DNA from: Acinetobacter sp. Ac_5812
GTDB taxonomy: Bacteria; Pseudomonadota; Gammaproteobacteria; Pseudomonadales; Moraxellaceae
Length of the DNA stretch: 64,000 nucleotides
Direction: 5' to 3'
NCBI RefSeq assembly: GCF_013072695.1
Contig: NZ_LXUK01000005.1
Span: 186,001-250,000 of the forward strand
Part shown: in pieces, positions 16,739 to 26,033 of the stretch
Layout: every line of letters starts with the position of its first letter
Position numbering within the stretch: position 1 is the first letter of the stretch
Translations under genes and position numbers: made by a program
Notes under the pieces: model-generated
What the model was told of the DNA's origin: nothing
The model's database searches: none
The model's input: the letters and a program-made list of their open reading frames with translations, nothing else

Positions 16739-17719
16739 ATGAAACAGCTTAGATTATTGGCGCTTGGTCTTTCAATGGCAGTTTTGGCCGGTTGCCAAAG
16801 CACATCACATTTGAAACCTGTTATTGAAGATGCCCAAGCTCAAGCTGTAAGCCAACCCTTTAATACCATAAAACAACAGCACAAACGGCCTGTGATTGCA
16901 TTGGTGTTGGGCAGTGGCGGCGCGCGTGGTTATGCCCATATTGGCGTGATTGAAGTCTTAGAGCAGCAAGGTATTCGTCCAGATTTTATTGTGGGCACCA
17001 GTGCTGGCAGTATTGTCGGTTCAATCTATGCCAGTGGTAAAAGTCCTGCCGAATTACGTGATATTGCATTAAAGCTCAAAGCCAATGATGTGCGCGAAGT
17101 CAATGTGAGTCTAAAGGGCTTTTTTGATGGCAAAAAAGTGGAAGACTATATCAATGAGCAAGTACATAACATGCCATTAGAAAAACTGAAAATCCCTATG
17201 TATGTCGTAGCGACCGAATTAAAAGATGGCACAAGAACCGTATTTAATTATGGCAATACAGGGCAGGCGGTACGGGCTTCAGCATCCATTCCAAGTATGT
17301 TTGTCCCGACCAAAATTCATGATGTTGAGTATGTCGATGGTGGTTTGGTCAGCCCAGTACCCGTACAGGTCGCACGTGAACTCGGTGCGGATGTCGTTAT
17401 CGCCGTGGATATCTTGGCACAACCGATTCATACCGAAACCAGCAATGTCTGGGGCTTGTTCAATCAAAATATCAATATCATGCAAGGGCGCTTGGCCGAA
17501 GAAGAGCTGAAAGAGGCCGATATCGTGATTCAGCCTGACCTACGTGAGAAAGCGCATATTTTTGATGTCAAAGGTCGTGAGATGACCATGCAGGCAGGTG
17601 TAGATGCTGCCAATGAAAAACTCGCCGAAATTCAATGGGCAATTCAAAGCAAAAGCTTTCCAACGCAAAGTGAGCAACAGGATATTGCCTTAAAAATGAG
17701 TACCTCAGCGCCACGCTAA
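16739..17719 (+). CDS. Patatin-like phospholipase lipoprotein (NTE/RssA type)
   Basis: The 326-residue protein has a lipoprotein signal peptide with lipobox LAGC (Cys19), so it is probably anchored in the envelope. A patatin domain follows: the oxyanion motif GSGGARGYAHIG (about 58-69), the nucleophile elbow GTSAGS with Ser88, and VDGGLVSPVP with Asp200 completing the Ser-Asp dyad. Such enzymes hydrolyse phospholipids or other esters. The lipid anchor sets it apart from cytoplasmic RssA. I chose ATG 16739; two TTG codons upstream are in frame but would place charged residues ahead of the signal peptide. Substrate unknown. Confidence 0.88.
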   Translation: MKQLRLLALGLSMAVLAGCQSTSHLKPVIEDAQAQAVSQPFNTIKQQHKRPVIALVLGSGGARGYAHIGVIEVLEQQGIRPDFIVGTSAGSIVGSIYASGKSPAELRDIALKLKANDVREVNVSLKGFFDGKKVEDYINEQVHNMPLEKLKIPMYVVATELKDGTRTVFNYGNTGQAVRASASIPSMFVPTKIHDVEYVDGGLVSPVPVQVARELGADVVIAVDILAQPIHTETSNVWGLFNQNINIMQGRLAEEELKEADIVIQPDLREKAHIFDVKGREMTMQAGVDAANEKLAEIQWAIQSKSFPTQSEQQDIALKMSTSAPR

Positions 17720-17741
17720 GCCTTTATTTTATGGACCTTGT

Positions 17742-17767
17742 AATGGACTTAAGTACTTGAGTCCATT
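17742..17767 (+). other. Palindromic hairpin after the patatin gene
   Basis: AATGGACT and AGTCCATT bracket TAAGTACTTG, itself almost a palindrome. It lies 23 bp past the patatin stop codon and has only a weak T-run, so it may be a poor terminator or a stabilising 3' hairpin. Confidence 0.4.
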
Positions 17768-17946
17768 TACTAAACTTATATTCAAACAAAAACAAATTGT
17801 AAATCATCTACAAAAAGCTATTAAAAAGAGATAAAAACAGGTAAATAACTACAAATCATCAAACTTTTTTATCAGACAGTTTTAAGTTTCAGGTCATAGG
17901 ATGACCTAGCCAAATGAGTCGCTACATAACAAGGATTGTTAAACAG

Positions 17947-19140
17947 ATGTTTAAGTCTTTCTTTCCCAACCCACGTTTGTTTTTTATTTCCGTCATCGTA
18001 TGGTTATCCCTCAATATGTTGCTGTGGTACACCGGTGGGCATAGTTGGGGCGAATATCTTGGTTTTGCCAAAAGCTATGCTGATGCGGAACTACCGATCG
18101 ATGTCAGTCGCTTCTGGGCACCTTCGTTTCTTTGGTTTTATATCTGGTTTTTTATCGCAACAGCATTATTTGCTGTTTTTTGGCGGATATGCTCAGACAA
18201 TAAATGGCAAGCTTGGTCGATTTGGGGCTCAGCATTTATCTTATTTAATATCTGGTTCAGTGTTCAGGTTGATGTCGTGATCAATGCTTGGTATCAACCT
18301 TTTTATAATCTAATTCAGAAAATGGTATCTAGTGGAGGGGGAGAACTTAATCTACTTTATACTGAGATGCTGACTTTTATCTTTATTGCTATGGTCTATG
18401 TCACCATCGCGGTCCTGAATTTATTTTTTGTCAGTCATTATATATTCCGCTGGCGTACAGCGATGAATGAATACTATACCCAGTTCTGGGATAGACTCCG
18501 TCATATTGAAGGTGCTTCACAACGTGTACAAGAAGACACGATGCGTTTTGCAAAAACTTCAGAAAGTTTAGGAGTCAGTTTTATTGAAGCAATCATGACA
18601 CTGATTGCCTTTTTGCCAATCTTGTTGCAACTCTCAGTTCATGTAAAGGTTTTGCCAGTCGTTGGAGAAATTCCCCATGCGTTAATGATTGCTGCTTTAG
18701 GTTGGGCGATCTTCGGGACAGTTGTTTTGATGTTGGTTGGATATAAGCTTCCTGGTTTAGAGTTTAATAATCAAAAAGTTGAGGCTGCATATCGTAAAGA
18801 GTTAGTTTATGGAGAAGATCATGCAAATCGAGCCGATCCTTTGACTCTAAAAGAGCTTTTTAGTAAGGTTCGTTTGAATTATTTTAAACTGTACTTTCAT
18901 TATACCTATTTTAATTTAGTACGTATTTGGTACCTACAATTAGATAATTTATATGGGATTTTTATACTTGCGCCTTCAATTGCAGCGGGTGCTGTTACTT
19001 TAGGAATCATGATGCAAATTCTGAATGTATTCCAACAAGTGAGAAAGTCCTTTCAATACCTGATTACATCATGGCCAACGATTATTGAATTATTATCCAT
19101 TTATAAGCGTCTTAAAGCTTTTGAAAAAACTTTGGATTAA
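17947..19140 (+). CDS. sbmA: SbmA/BacA-family peptide transporter
   Basis: The 397-residue protein aligns with E. coli SbmA from its first residues (MFKSFFPNP against MFKSFFPKP). Conserved stretches include [22 protein letters not shown] sequence, [18 protein letters not shown], and [27 protein letters not shown]. SbmA and BacA are proton-driven inner-membrane importers of peptides, including proline-rich antimicrobial peptides, microcins and bleomycin. Eight or so helices are visible and there is no ATPase domain, as expected. An ATG at 17914 is in frame and would add 11 residues absent from SbmA; both starts have an AGGA about 11-12 bases ahead. Followed by a strong terminator. Confidence 0.92.
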   Translation: MFKSFFPNPRLFFISVIVWLSLNMLLWYTGGHSWGEYLGFAKSYADAELPIDVSRFWAPSFLWFYIWFFIATALFAVFWRICSDNKWQAWSIWGSAFILFNIWFSVQVDVVINAWYQPFYNLIQKMVSSGGGELNLLYTEMLTFIFIAMVYVTIAVLNLFFVSHYIFRWRTAMNEYYTQFWDRLRHIEGASQRVQEDTMRFAKTSESLGVSFIEAIMTLIAFLPILLQLSVHVKVLPVVGEIPHALMIAALGWAIFGTVVLMLVGYKLPGLEFNNQKVEAAYRKELVYGEDHANRADPLTLKELFSKVRLNYFKLYFHYTYFNLVRIWYLQLDNLYGIFILAPSIAAGAVTLGIMMQILNVFQQVRKSFQYLITSWPTIIELLSIYKRLKAFEKTLD

Positions 19141-19155
19141 TCGTTTAGTTAGTCA

Positions 19156-19194
19156 ATAAAAAAAGCCTTAGCTCGATGCTAAGGCTTTTTTATT
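19156..19194 (+). terminator. Rho-independent terminator of sbmA
   Basis: A long stem with AAAAAAAGCCTTAGC on one side and GCTAAGGCTTTTTT on the other, TCGAT loop, then a T-rich tail. Confidence 0.92.
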
Positions 19195-19359
19195 GCCAAA
19201 GGTTTTAACTCATTTGTGGTTTTTATGTGAAAAGTGAATATATATTGCAACGAAAATAACTTTATTTGATCAAAGTACTTCACTATAGTCGCTTGATAAA
19301 ATTAATGATCTTTCATTTCTCTCTTGTATAGCTTAGAACCTAAATCAATAGGATAAATC

Positions 19360-21411
19360 ATGAAACCTATATTGCTCAAAAGTGCATTGGCGCTTGCACT
19401 GACTACCTTTAGTGCAAGTGTATGGGCTGACCAAGCAATTCAATCTTCTTCAATGCAAAAAGTTTCAGGCATAGACCAACAGTATATCGACCAAAGCGTG
19501 TCTGCCAATGATGACTTTTATAACTATGTGAATGGCACATGGTTGAAAGACACTGAGATTCCCGCAGATAAATCACGTTGGGGTGCATTCAACGAATTAC
19601 ATGAGCTATCGACCAATCAGTTGCATACTATTGTTGAAGCGCTGAGTACAAAAAAATCGGCAACAGGAACAGTAGAGCAAAAAGTTTCCAGCCTATATGC
19701 CAGCTTTATGGATGAAAAAACAATTGAAGCGCAGGGCATCACACCGTTAAGGCAAGAATTGGCAGGTGTGGATGCGATTCAAAATAAACAAGACCTTGCT
19801 CAATTAATGGGGCATTTCTCACGTATCGGGGTTAGAACGCCGTTTGATATCAGTATTGATCAAGATATGAAACGCTCCGATGTGATGATTGCAGGTCTAG
19901 CACAGCGTCGATTGGGTTTACCAGATCGGGATTATTATCTAAAAGATGATCAGAAGTTTGTGGAAACGCGTGCCAAATATCTCAAGCATATTGAACGCAT
20001 GTTACAACTGTCAGGTGATCAGCAAGCGGCACAGCACGCAAAAGACATTCTCAAGTTGGAAACGGATTTAGCCAAGATCCAGTGGAGCAATGTGCAGAAT
20101 CGTGATTTATCCAAGCGTTACAATATTTACCGACTCAAAGATTTGAATAAGTTAAGCCGTAACTTTGATTGGGATCGTTACCTCAATACGGTTGGCGTCA
20201 CAGATAAAATCCAGACCATTCAGGTGCATCAATTAAGCTATTTTAAAGCGCTTGATCCTGTCATCAATAACACCCCTTTAAATGTGTGGAAAGCTTATTT
20301 TAAATGGAACTTGATCAGTAATTTTTCACCCTTCTTAAACAAAGCTTTGGTCGATGAGAGCTTTGAATTTTACGGCAAAACCTTAAGAGATGTTGCTGAA
20401 CAAGAAGTGCGTTGGAAGCGTGGTGTACAAACCGTAAATGCGGTACTGGGCGATGGGCTTGGAAAAATCTATGTGGAGAAACATTTTTCTGCGGATAAAA
20501 AGCAGCGTATGGATGCCTTGGTTCAGAACCTAATTCAGGCTTATGATCAAAGCATTAGCCAACTGGACTGGATGAGTCCTGAAACTAAAGTGCAGGCTAA
20601 AAAGAAATTGGCCAGTTTGTCGATTAAAGTCGGTTATCCAAACAAATGGCGTGATTATTCAGCACTTGAGATTAAAGACGGTGATTTGATTGGCAATGTG
20701 ATTCGTGCCAGAGAATTTGAGCATCAAGATGATTTAGATAAGCTCGGTAAGCCTGTGGATCGTGATGAATGGTTTATGACCCCTCAAACCGTGAATGCCT
20801 ATTACAATCCGTCATCGAATGAAATTGTCTTTCCTGCTGCAATTTTGCAACCACCGTTCTTTAATATCGATGCGGATGATGCGGTGAACTATGGCGGGAT
20901 TGGCAGTGTGATCGGGCATGAGATCAGTCATGGTTTTGATGATCAGGGCAGCCAGTTTGATGAATTGGGCAATATGCGCAACTGGTGGACCAAGCAAGAT
21001 CATCAGAAATTTAAAGCCAAAACACAGGCCTTGATTGCCCAATACAATGCCTATGAACCAATCGCTGGCTATCACGTCAATGGTGAACTGACCTTGGGTG
21101 AAAATATTGCTGATAACTCGGGTCTATCGATTGCTTATAAAGCGTATCAAATTTCGTTAGCAGGCAAACCTGCGCCTGTGATCGAGGGGCGTACGGGTGA
21201 GCAGCGTTTCTATATGGGCTGGGCGCAAGTTTGGCGTGCCAAAACCCGTCAAGCACAAGCAATTGTGTATTTAAAAACAGATCCACATGCACCCGATAAA
21301 GTGCGTGCCAATGGTGCTTTAGTCAATCAAGCGCCGTTCTATGATGCTTTCAAGATCAAAGCAGGAGATAAAATGTATTTGGCGCCTGAAAAACGGGTCA
21401 GTATTTGGTAA
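19360..21411 (+). CDS. M13-family zinc metallopeptidase (PepO / neprilysin-like), exported
   Basis: The 683-residue precursor has a signal peptide (MKPILLKSALALALTTFSASVWA) and a complete M13 peptidase. The N-terminal M13 domain begins with DDFYNYVNGTWLK. The catalytic domain carries GHEISHGFDDQGSQFD (HExxH zinc site) and, further on, GENIADNSG, which supplies the third zinc ligand, then the conserved AQVWRAK. M13 enzymes cleave short peptides; here it is predicted to act in the periplasm or outside. It is a single-gene unit with its own terminator. The name pepO is reasonable but not certain. Confidence 0.9.
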   Translation: MKPILLKSALALALTTFSASVWADQAIQSSSMQKVSGIDQQYIDQSVSANDDFYNYVNGTWLKDTEIPADKSRWGAFNELHELSTNQLHTIVEALSTKKSATGTVEQKVSSLYASFMDEKTIEAQGITPLRQELAGVDAIQNKQDLAQLMGHFSRIGVRTPFDISIDQDMKRSDVMIAGLAQRRLGLPDRDYYLKDDQKFVETRAKYLKHIERMLQLSGDQQAAQHAKDILKLETDLAKIQWSNVQNRDLSKRYNIYRLKDLNKLSRNFDWDRYLNTVGVTDKIQTIQVHQLSYFKALDPVINNTPLNVWKAYFKWNLISNFSPFLNKALVDESFEFYGKTLRDVAEQEVRWKRGVQTVNAVLGDGLGKIYVEKHFSADKKQRMDALVQNLIQAYDQSISQLDWMSPETKVQAKKKLASLSIKVGYPNKWRDYSALEIKDGDLIGNVIRAREFEHQDDLDKLGKPVDRDEWFMTPQTVNAYYNPSSNEIVFPAAILQPPFFNIDADDAVNYGGIGSVIGHEISHGFDDQGSQFDELGNMRNWWTKQDHQKFKAKTQALIAQYNAYEPIAGYHVNGELTLGENIADNSGLSIAYKAYQISLAGKPAPVIEGRTGEQRFYMGWAQVWRAKTRQAQAIVYLKTDPHAPDKVRANGALVNQAPFYDAFKIKAGDKMYLAPEKRVSIW

Positions 21412-21424
21412 TTCGAGATTCAAT

Positions 21425-21452
21425 AAAAAACCTGCATCAAGCAGGTTTTTTA
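21425..21452. terminator. Terminator between the M13 peptidase and chromate transporter genes
   Basis: AAAAAACCTGC-ATCAA-GCAGGTTTTTT lies between two convergent genes and can act in both directions. Confidence 0.88.
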
Positions 21453-21460
21453 TTGCCTGT

Positions 21461-21976
21461 TTAAAGGAAGGCGATTCCAAGTCCTGCGCCTGCGGCCATG
21501 ACCCAAAGAGGATGAATCTTTTTAAACATACCGAGAATCGCGGTCACAATTACGATGACGACCAAAAGCAGGTTCTGTGCAGAAGCATCGGCAATCAACC
21601 ATGCACTGACCAGAACTAAGCCCACAGTAATCGGTTTTAGCGCTTTTTCAAAACGCGCGCGTAACGGATTGGCTTTAAAGCGTTCCCAGAATTTCAGCGC
21701 ATAAATGGTAATGATGGAAGAGGGGCCAAACTTCGCCAACGAAGTGACTAATAAACCTGCTGGACCTGCGACATGCCAACCGACCAAAGGTACAATCATC
21801 ATATTCGGACCGGGCGCAGCCTGTGCCATGGCAAACAGCGAACTAAATTGTTCTGCGCTCATCCATTGATGCACGGTCACCACTTGGTGCTGCATTTCAG
21901 GCAAGATGGCATTACCTCCACCAAAAGCCAGTAATGAGAGCTGAGTGAATACCATTATAAGTGTCAGCAAAATCAT
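21461..21976 (-). CDS. chrA: Chromate transporter, second short subunit (ChrA half)
   Basis: The 171-residue membrane protein is one half of a split ChrA chromate exporter. It carries FGGGNAILPEMQHQVV and the conserved MAQAAPGPNMMIVPLVGWHVAGPAG, the typical half-motif of the CHR family. About five helices are visible. Its start codon overlaps the stop of the preceding half by four bases (ATGA), so the halves are translationally coupled and probably form a heterodimer. Short-chain ChrA pairs are an established subfamily, so this is not a frameshifted long ChrA. Chromate itself is assumed from the family; sulfate-like anions are possible. Confidence 0.85.
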   Translation of the reverse strand: MILLTLIMVFTQLSLLAFGGGNAILPEMQHQVVTVHQWMSAEQFSSLFAMAQAAPGPNMMIVPLVGWHVAGPAGLLVTSLAKFGPSSIITIYALKFWERFKANPLRARFEKALKPITVGLVLVSAWLIADASAQNLLLVVIVIVTAILGMFKKIHPLWVMAAGAGLGIAFL

Positions 21977-22545
21977 GATTTTTTCACTCCTAAAACCAGC
22001 ATATTAATGGCCAATAAAATCGCTAAAGTCAGGGCCAAGGGCAGCTTGATCCAGATCATAAATACAAAGGTTAGGCCGATGGTAAAAACGGTCAGATAGC
22101 TTTTTAAAATTGGCTTGAGCATCTTAAATCCTGTTGCAAACAGCAAGCCTGCGGCAGCAGCGGCCAAACCTTGAATCATGTGTTTGACAGCGGGGAGGTA
22201 TTGAAAATGCTCATAGACCTGATAGATGATCAGCACAATTGCTGTCGGGGCAGAGATTAAGCCGAGCACTGAACTGATCGCACCTTTCACGCCTTGGAAT
22301 TCCATGCCAATGGCAACGGCCATATTGATGATGTTACCGCCTGGCAATAACTGGCAGACACCCAGTAAGTCGGTAAATTTGCCAGCATCAATCCATTTAT
22401 GTTCTTCAACGATAATGCGATGTGCCAGTGGCAAAACGCCACCAAAACCCATCAGTCCCAATTTCATAAATCCCGTAAAAAGTGCCTTACAATCAGGAGC
22501 AGTCGCTAGTGGTTCACTCGCTATTGATAGGGCTTGGGCTTTCAT
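21973..22545 (-). CDS. chrA: Chromate transporter, first short subunit (ChrA half)
   Basis: The 190-residue partner of the next gene. It shows FMKLGLMGFGGVLPLAHRIIVEEHKW and LLGVCQLLPGGNIINMAVAIG, the N-terminal half signature of CHR proteins with PGG in place of the PGP of the other half. About five helices follow. The ATG at 22545 is preferred because GAAAGG lies seven bases upstream; an in-frame start at 22605 would fall inside the regulatory palindrome. The pair diverges from a LysR regulator gene, the likely controller. Confidence 0.85.
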   Translation of the reverse strand: MKAQALSIASEPLATAPDCKALFTGFMKLGLMGFGGVLPLAHRIIVEEHKWIDAGKFTDLLGVCQLLPGGNIINMAVAIGMEFQGVKGAISSVLGLISAPTAIVLIIYQVYEHFQYLPAVKHMIQGLAAAAAGLLFATGFKMLKPILKSYLTVFTIGLTFVFMIWIKLPLALTLAILLAINMLVLGVKKS

Positions 22546-22588
22546 TGGATTACCTTTCTGTTCAACCTTGTGAGCTATAGCATGAAAG

Positions 22589-22609
22589 ATTTGTGGTATA
22601 TTCACAAAT
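22589..22609. promoter_or_regulatory. Palindromic operator candidate between chrA pair and lysR gene
   Basis: ATTTGTG-GTATATT-CACAAAT is a perfect 7-bp inverted repeat in the 100-bp divergent region. LysR regulators usually bind such dyads next to their own gene, so this is the best candidate site here. Confidence 0.5.
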
Positions 22610-22645
22610 GCTATTTTTGCCGTTATCTATACTTTCAGAGTATGT

Positions 22646-23545
22646 ATGATTGATATTCATAAACTCAATGCATTCGTTGCTGTGGTGGAAGAAAGCAATA
22701 TTTCTAAAGCAGCGGTTAGACTGCATATGCAACAGCCGCCACTGACCCGATTGATTAAAAGTCTGGAAGAGGAGCTGGATACCGCTTTGCTCAAACGTCT
22801 GCCTCGAGGTGTGGAAGTCACCGAAGCAGGTAAGGCTTTATATCAGGAAGCGATTACCATTTTGGCGCATGCTCAGTCGATTCCGAAACGGGTCAAAAAC
22901 ATTGCCCAAGGCTTGGAGGGGCAGATCAATATTGGCTTTACCAACTCCGCAGGCTTGCATCCTTTTTTACCTGCCTTATTACGTCAATTCAGGGAGCAGT
23001 TTCCTGCTGTCGCCATTCATTTGGAAGAAGACAGCAGTACCGCCTTAACCGATGCAGTGATCAATGAAAAACTGGATATCGTTTTTCTACGCAAACCTGC
23101 GCCGATTCATGCCGCAGTTCAAAGCATTCATGTACTGGATGAGCCCTTGATTGTGGCTTTACCGAGTAATCATCCTTTGGTTGAACAAGAGGGATCAATC
23201 CGTTTACTCGATCTAGAGCCGTATGAATTTGTATTGTATCGCCGTATTGCGGGGCAAGACCTGTTTGATAATATTCTGGCAAATTGCTATCAGGCAGGCT
23301 TTAACCCCAACATTGTGCAGGAGGCTCCACGTTTAACTTCGAGCCTGAATCTGATTGCGGCGGGGATTGGATTGTCAATTGTCCCCGCGTCGATTCAAGA
23401 CTTCTGGAATAAGCAGATTGTGTATAAAGCGCTAGAAGCGAAAAAGCCGTGTATCGCCCCGATTTATGCGATTTGTCGTGCCAAAGGCAATAGTGTTCGG
23501 GTAGAGCATTTTTTAAATCTACTCAAAGCCAGTCAAGCGGTTTGA
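22646..23545 (+). CDS. LysR-family transcriptional regulator
   Basis: The 299-residue protein has an N-terminal winged helix-turn-helix (residues 1-60: HKLNAFVAVVEESNISKAAVRLHMQQPPLTRLIKSLEEELD) and a C-terminal effector domain (about 90-295) with the LysR substrate-binding fold (INIGFTNSAGLHPFLPALLRQFREQFP). It is divergent from the split chrA genes with a palindrome between them, so it probably regulates them and itself. The co-inducer is unknown. It ends six bases before the convergent gene at 23552 with no terminator in between, so the two transcripts must overlap. Confidence 0.92.
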   Translation: MIDIHKLNAFVAVVEESNISKAAVRLHMQQPPLTRLIKSLEEELDTALLKRLPRGVEVTEAGKALYQEAITILAHAQSIPKRVKNIAQGLEGQINIGFTNSAGLHPFLPALLRQFREQFPAVAIHLEEDSSTALTDAVINEKLDIVFLRKPAPIHAAVQSIHVLDEPLIVALPSNHPLVEQEGSIRLLDLEPYEFVLYRRIAGQDLFDNILANCYQAGFNPNIVQEAPRLTSSLNLIAAGIGLSIVPASIQDFWNKQIVYKALEAKKPCIAPIYAICRAKGNSVRVEHFLNLLKASQAV

Positions 23546-23551
23546 AACGGC

Positions 23552-24301
23552 TCAATGGCTAAAGTGATAGAAGTTTAAAATTGGTCCAAGCAAGTGCTGT
23601 TGTGATTTATCCAGCGTTACGATGATTTCTCTAAAATTGAAGGTGTCCTCGTCATGGTATTTCGCCACGCCATGGGTTTTATTGTTGAAGTTCGGAATCT
23701 GATAGCTAAAGAAAGCCACTTGTTTAGATGGATGGACCACTGTCACCAATTTTTGTGGGTCTTTATAGCCGCCAAACTCATTTTGAATACTCTCTTTTAA
23801 CAGGTTGGGAAAGTAAAGCGTGGCATTGGGCATACCACAACCGACACAGAAGGATGAATCGTATAATTCTATGGCCTGTTTTTGATTTGGGCTCATCAGC
23901 AGGGCTGAACCCGTACCATTTGCGCCCGCATGTGCCTCCACATCGTGCCAATCTTTAGGCACAAGTACGGCACCAATTTCAGGTAGTGCAACTAATTTAA
24001 GTTGCTTGGCCTGATGTGTATCTAGCTTAAAGTCAAAATGGCAGCTTTTTGCAGTACAGCTTTTAAAGTCTTTTAATAGGCCTTCATCGGCAGGATTCAG
24101 TGCAGTGACCCCATAAAAGGGAACACGAACATCGTTGGCAAAGGACACTTCACCTAAGGCATAAATTTGATTTTCGACCTTTCGCTCTTGCACTGTATTT
24201 GAAAATTTGGGAAAGATCGGCTTAAAGGTGCTGACCTCTGCATGAATTGAAGTGGCTGATAATGTGAATAAAACAGCAGAAATAGTGAGTGATGTTTTCA
24301 T
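23552..24301 (-). CDS. Exported protein of unknown function (possibly DUF4850)
   Basis: The 249-residue protein has a signal peptide (MKTSLTISAVLFTLSATSIHA) and a mature part with four cysteines in two pairs (CTAKSC, CVGCG) that could form disulfides in the periplasm. Segments YALGEVSFANDVRVPFYGV and LNPADEGLLKDFKSC remind me of DUF4850 proteins, but I cannot confirm this. No catalytic motif is evident. It opens a run of small exported proteins that extends to 29083, although that run is on the other strand. Confidence 0.6.
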   Translation of the reverse strand: MKTSLTISAVLFTLSATSIHAEVSTFKPIFPKFSNTVQERKVENQIYALGEVSFANDVRVPFYGVTALNPADEGLLKDFKSCTAKSCHFDFKLDTHQAKQLKLVALPEIGAVLVPKDWHDVEAHAGANGTGSALLMSPNQKQAIELYDSSFCVGCGMPNATLYFPNLLKESIQNEFGGYKDPQKLVTVVHPSKQVAFFSYQIPNFNNKTHGVAKYHDEDTFNFREIIVTLDKSQQHLLGPILNFYHFSH

Positions 24302-24585
24302 TTTTAATGTGCATTTTGGGTTGAGTTCAAATTAATATATTGTTTGAGGTGAGTGCATTTGGCAAGGTGATTTATAGAGAGTATTAACAATGCAGTTCAA
24401 GCTTAGTTGTAGTGAGTTAGAGTGAAAAATTTTCGATATAGAATACATTTCAACTTATAGTTCACATTTTACTTATATTATTAAATATTGATTAATAATT
24501 TGTGTTAATAAGATTAATAATTAACGTGGTGATAAAGAAACAAAATAAAATAGTTCATGACCCAAGCTAATTAGAAGAAATGGTT

Positions 24586-25071
24586 ATGAATACAAATTTA
24601 ACATTTAAAGCGATCTTAATAGCGGTTGTATTTGGAATGACAGCCTGTGCGTCTATGCCAGGCGGTACATCAGGTGAAAAATATCAATCAACTTATCTAC
24701 AATCTCATTTAATTAAAGGTAAGACCACTAAAGCGGAAGTGGTTGCGATGTATGGCGAACCTAAAAGTAAGTCTATTGCTTCGGATAAGACTGAATCTTG
24801 GTATTTCAATTCTGGAGCATCAAATTCTCCGCTTGGCGCTTTTGCTTCTTCTTCCTCTCAAACTGTTAATACAGGCATGAGTATTCTTAAAAATCGCTTG
24901 ATGCAGGCAATCCCAAACGGTGGATCGGGAGAAGTGGGTGCAATGGTTCAGTCTGCTAAAATTGATGCGGTAAATACTGCTACAGGTACAGGTGGTAGCA
25001 GCAATGGGGCGTCTTTATGGGTTAAGTTTGACAGTAAAGGATATGTAGAAAGTTTTCATACTAGCCAATAA
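24586..25071 (+). CDS. BamE/SmpA-like small lipoprotein
   Basis: The 161-residue lipoprotein precursor has lipobox MTAC. The mature part begins with a linker and then LIKGKTTKAEVVAMYGEPKSKS and ESWYFNSGA, which fits the BamE/SmpA fold in which a helix pair packs on a short sheet. A serine/glycine-rich middle (about 85-105) and a final LWVKFDSKGYVESFHTS strand follow. True BamE is shorter and assists outer-membrane protein assembly; this is more likely a paralogue with an unknown role. AGAAGAA lies six bases before this ATG, which favours it over the ATG at 24580. Confidence 0.65.
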   Translation: MNTNLTFKAILIAVVFGMTACASMPGGTSGEKYQSTYLQSHLIKGKTTKAEVVAMYGEPKSKSIASDKTESWYFNSGASNSPLGAFASSSSQTVNTGMSILKNRLMQAIPNGGSGEVGAMVQSAKIDAVNTATGTGGSSNGASLWVKFDSKGYVESFHTSQ

Positions 25072-25193
25072 TCAATAGAAAAAATTGAATATATAAAACA
25101 GGGCTGCTAGAGGTCGTCCTGTTTTAGCTAAATCAAAAGTGGGCGAGTAACTATGCTTGTAGAAGTTATTTTAAGTGTGGGGAGGAGGAGTCA

Positions 25194-25757
25194 ATGAGTT
25201 ATTTAAATTTTTATAAGAATTTAAAAGTAAGTTATTTAAAGTTAATAGGACAGATATTTGTACCACTTTTATTATTATTCGCACCAGTACCATTATTGTT
25301 GATAAATGGGCAGGCATCTGCAAATAATGGGCCTGAAATTGCACCAGGCGTTTATGCTTGTGACGGGGCTGCACAAGCAGGGCCTTGTAATGGTAATTAT
25401 GATGATGGTTTATCGGAAGGAGGTCCATCAGGTTATTGGGGAGCTGTTGTTACAGATGCGAAGCAACAGGTGTGGTCATCTGCTTGGCGGAGAACATCTG
25501 CAACCGCGCAAGGTGCTGCGATGAAAGCATGTGAGAATGGCGGAAATGGAGGTTGTGAATCTTTTGGTGCTTTTAGGGCTCCTAAGGTGATGGCACTTGC
25601 TATAGATGTGAATAGGAATCTTTTTTATGATGTAGCCGATTCAGCTGGGAAATCGCAGAAAAAAGTCATGGAAAGATGCCATTCAGAGGGAGATGGACAA
25701 TGTAAATTTATTGGAGTTTATAAGGCTCAAACGCTTTTGGGACTACTCGAAAAGTAA
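25194..25757 (+). CDS. DUF4189-domain exported protein
   Basis: The 187-residue protein starts with a long N-terminus and one hydrophobic segment (about 15-40) that is probably a signal peptide. The mature part has GYWGAVVTDAKQQVWSSAWRR, then SATAQGAAMKACENGGNGGCESFGAF and a second round with KVMERCHSEGDGQCKFIGVY. This is the DUF4189 pattern: a small domain with paired cysteines. The function of the family is unknown; it is common among exported proteins of proteobacteria. A GGGGAGGAGG stretch just ahead of the ATG is a very strong ribosome site. Confidence 0.75.
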   Translation: MSYLNFYKNLKVSYLKLIGQIFVPLLLLFAPVPLLLINGQASANNGPEIAPGVYACDGAAQAGPCNGNYDDGLSEGGPSGYWGAVVTDAKQQVWSSAWRRTSATAQGAAMKACENGGNGGCESFGAFRAPKVMALAIDVNRNLFYDVADSAGKSQKKVMERCHSEGDGQCKFIGVYKAQTLLGLLEK

Positions 25758-25811
25758 TTTAAACTAAGTTAGAGCTTACCTTTTTCGTTAACACTTCATG
25801 TAAGGTAGTAG

Positions 25812-26033
25812 TCATATTATCTTTCTAAAGATGAGTTCCTAAAGATTGAATACAGAATTTTAAATGAAGAGGGTCGCAGTGGCGTTTTGAGCTGTTCTAG
25901 ACGTACCTCCAATGCAATCACAGGGATAGGTGTATTTAAGAACTTACCACCTGATATTTTCTTACCGTCTAAGTTGAAAAAGGAACTTGATAAAATCTCT
26001 AATCCCATAAAAATATTGAGAAATAAACCATGA
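25812..26033 (+). pseudogene. Startless coding remnant overlapping the next gene
   Basis: A frame of 73 codons runs from 25812 to TGA at 26031-26033 and reads like protein (DEFLKIEYRILNEEGRSGVL, GIGVFKNLPPDIFLPSKLKK). It has no ATG or GTG near its beginning. Its stop overlaps the ATG at 26030 by four bases, the usual signature of coupled genes in an operon. The simplest reading is the C-terminal end of a gene whose front was deleted. A short gene using an unusual start (TTG 25887) is possible. Confidence 0.45.

Noticed and set aside
21461..22545. Frameshifted long chrA
   Set aside because: The two halves each have a proper start, ribosome site or ATGA coupling and half-specific motifs, as in normal short-chain ChrA pairs.
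24480..24530. Direct repeats of GATTAATAATT before the BamE-like gene
   Set aside because: Very AT-rich context makes such repeats likely by chance.
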